Positions 4,438 through 5,168 of a DNA stretch of 5,168 nucleotides are shown piece by piece. The notes under the pieces were generated by a model that was not told the origin of the DNA, did not search any database, and saw only the letters and a program-made list of their open reading frames with translations. The translations under genes and the position numbers were made by a program. Source of the DNA: an uncultured Lachnospiraceae bacterium (lineage in GTDB: Bacteria > Bacillota > Clostridia > Lachnospirales > Lachnospiraceae); assembly GCA_902767235.1 (NCBI GenBank), contig CACXGR010000051.1, positions 1-5,168 on the forward strand, written 5' to 3'. Within the stretch, counting starts at the first letter, position 1. Every line of letters begins with the position of its first letter.

Positions 4438-5168
4438 TCAGATAATGTTGTTATCGACCAGAATCTTCGCGAGTTTGGCTGCGGACTCTGCGCCGGTCTC
4501 TTCCTTAATCACCATTCCGCCTGACTTAACAGGAGGAGTGAAGGACTTCTTAACATGAGTGGGGGAACCAGCCAGGCCGTACATAGCTTTATCCATCTCA
4601 GGATTGAAGTCATCGCCCAAAGTCTCAAACTTAGCTCTGTTAGCAGCCAGTTTGCGCTTGATCGTGGGATATCTGGGATCGAAAGAAGGCTTTGTGAAAG
4701 TAACAAGGCAAGGGAACTTAACGCCAATGATCTGAACGCCGTCCTCAGCTTCCTTCCGGACTTTCAGGGTGTCGCCGTCAACTTCACACTCAAGTCCATA
4801 TGTAACCTGGGGAAGTCCCAGCCACTCAGCGATCTCAGGACCGACCTGCGCTGTGTCACCATCAATAGCCTGCTTGCCGCAGAAGATCGCATCGAATTTG
4901 CCTTCGGTCTCTTCGATCTTCTTGATAGCATTGTAGATGATGTAGGAAGTAGCGAGCGTATCAGAACCGCCGAATGTACGGCCGGATACAAGATAGCCCT
5001 TGTCCGCTGCGATCGCGACGCACTCCTTCAGAACTGCGACAGCCTGCGGCGGTCCCATTGTTACAACGACGATCTTTGTCTTGGGATCTTTGTCCTTAAT
5101 GCGGGCAGCTGCCTCAAGAGCATAGCCGTCAAAAGGATTCAGAATAGCCGGGACACCCTCACGAATCA
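4438..5168 (-). CDS. etfB: Electron transfer flavoprotein, beta subunit (N-terminus beyond window)
   Basis: 242 residues plus part of one codon are visible. The reading frame is open to the window edge, upstream of the internal Met at 5058, so that Met is not the start. By comparison with the roughly 260-residue family, about 20 N-terminal residues are missing. Visible features are IREGVPAILNPFDGYALEAA near the cut end, VVTMGPPQA (visible residues 34-42), GRTFGGSDTLATSY (62-75), and the nucleotide-site loop CGKQAIDGDTAQVGPEIAEW (96-115). An ETF-beta signature-like run from VRKEAEDG to FPCLVTFTKP follows. The protein pairs with EtfA and holds AMP, or a second FAD in bifurcating types. The segment NPFDGYALE is intact. 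The gene upstream, often an acyl-CoA dehydrogenase, would define the electron donor but lies outside the window. Confidence 0.95.
   Translation of the reverse strand, partial: IREGVPAILNPFDGYALEAAARIKDKDPKTKIVVVTMGPPQAVAVLKECVAIAADKGYLVSGRTFGGSDTLATSYIIYNAIKKIEETEGKFDAIFCGKQAIDGDTAQVGPEIAEWLGLPQVTYGLECEVDGDTLKVRKEAEDGVQIIGVKFPCLVTFTKPSFDPRYPTIKRKLAANRAKFETLGDDFNPEMDKAMYGLAGSPTHVKKSFTPPVKSGGMVIKEETGAESAAKLAKILVDNNII

Overview
The window looks like chromosomal DNA from a low- to mid-GC Firmicute, most likely an anaerobic clostridium of the Lachnospiraceae kind. Three things suggest this: perfect TTGACA-N17-TATAAT promoters and AGGAGG-type ribosome sites, tRNA genes without an encoded CCA end, and an etfB-etfA pair of the type found in anaerobic acyl-CoA metabolism. 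The genus assignment is inference; no 16S or other marker gene is present.

Layout from left to right. Bases 1-419 hold a leftward tRNA operon, Pro(UGG)-Gly(UCC)-Arg(UCU)-His(GUG). The His gene is cut by the window edge, and a consensus promoter lies at 443-471. Bases 472-835 are non-coding but hold several short dyads and a possible terminator. A leftward LacI/GalR-family regulator follows at 836-1798, with no target operon beside it in the window. The next gap (1799-2055) carries an operator-like palindrome. A rightward single-gene tRNA-Arg(ACG) unit follows, with its own perfect promoter. It ends in a strong hairpin that can also terminate the genes arriving from the right.

The right half (2231-5168) is one leftward gene string: etfB (its start lies beyond the window), etfA and mtnA. 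EtfB and EtfA form the heterodimeric electron-transfer flavoprotein. They are separated by 14 bases and are probably translationally coupled. MtnA, methylthioribose-1-phosphate isomerase of methionine salvage, follows after a perfect 15-bp hairpin that probably partly uncouples it from the etf genes.

I see no undescribed multi-gene system here. The least explained signals are two matching TTTCG-N6-CGAAA dyads on either side of the lacI-type gene, the local excess of GCGAA/TTCGC words around them, and the etfA-mtnA hairpin.
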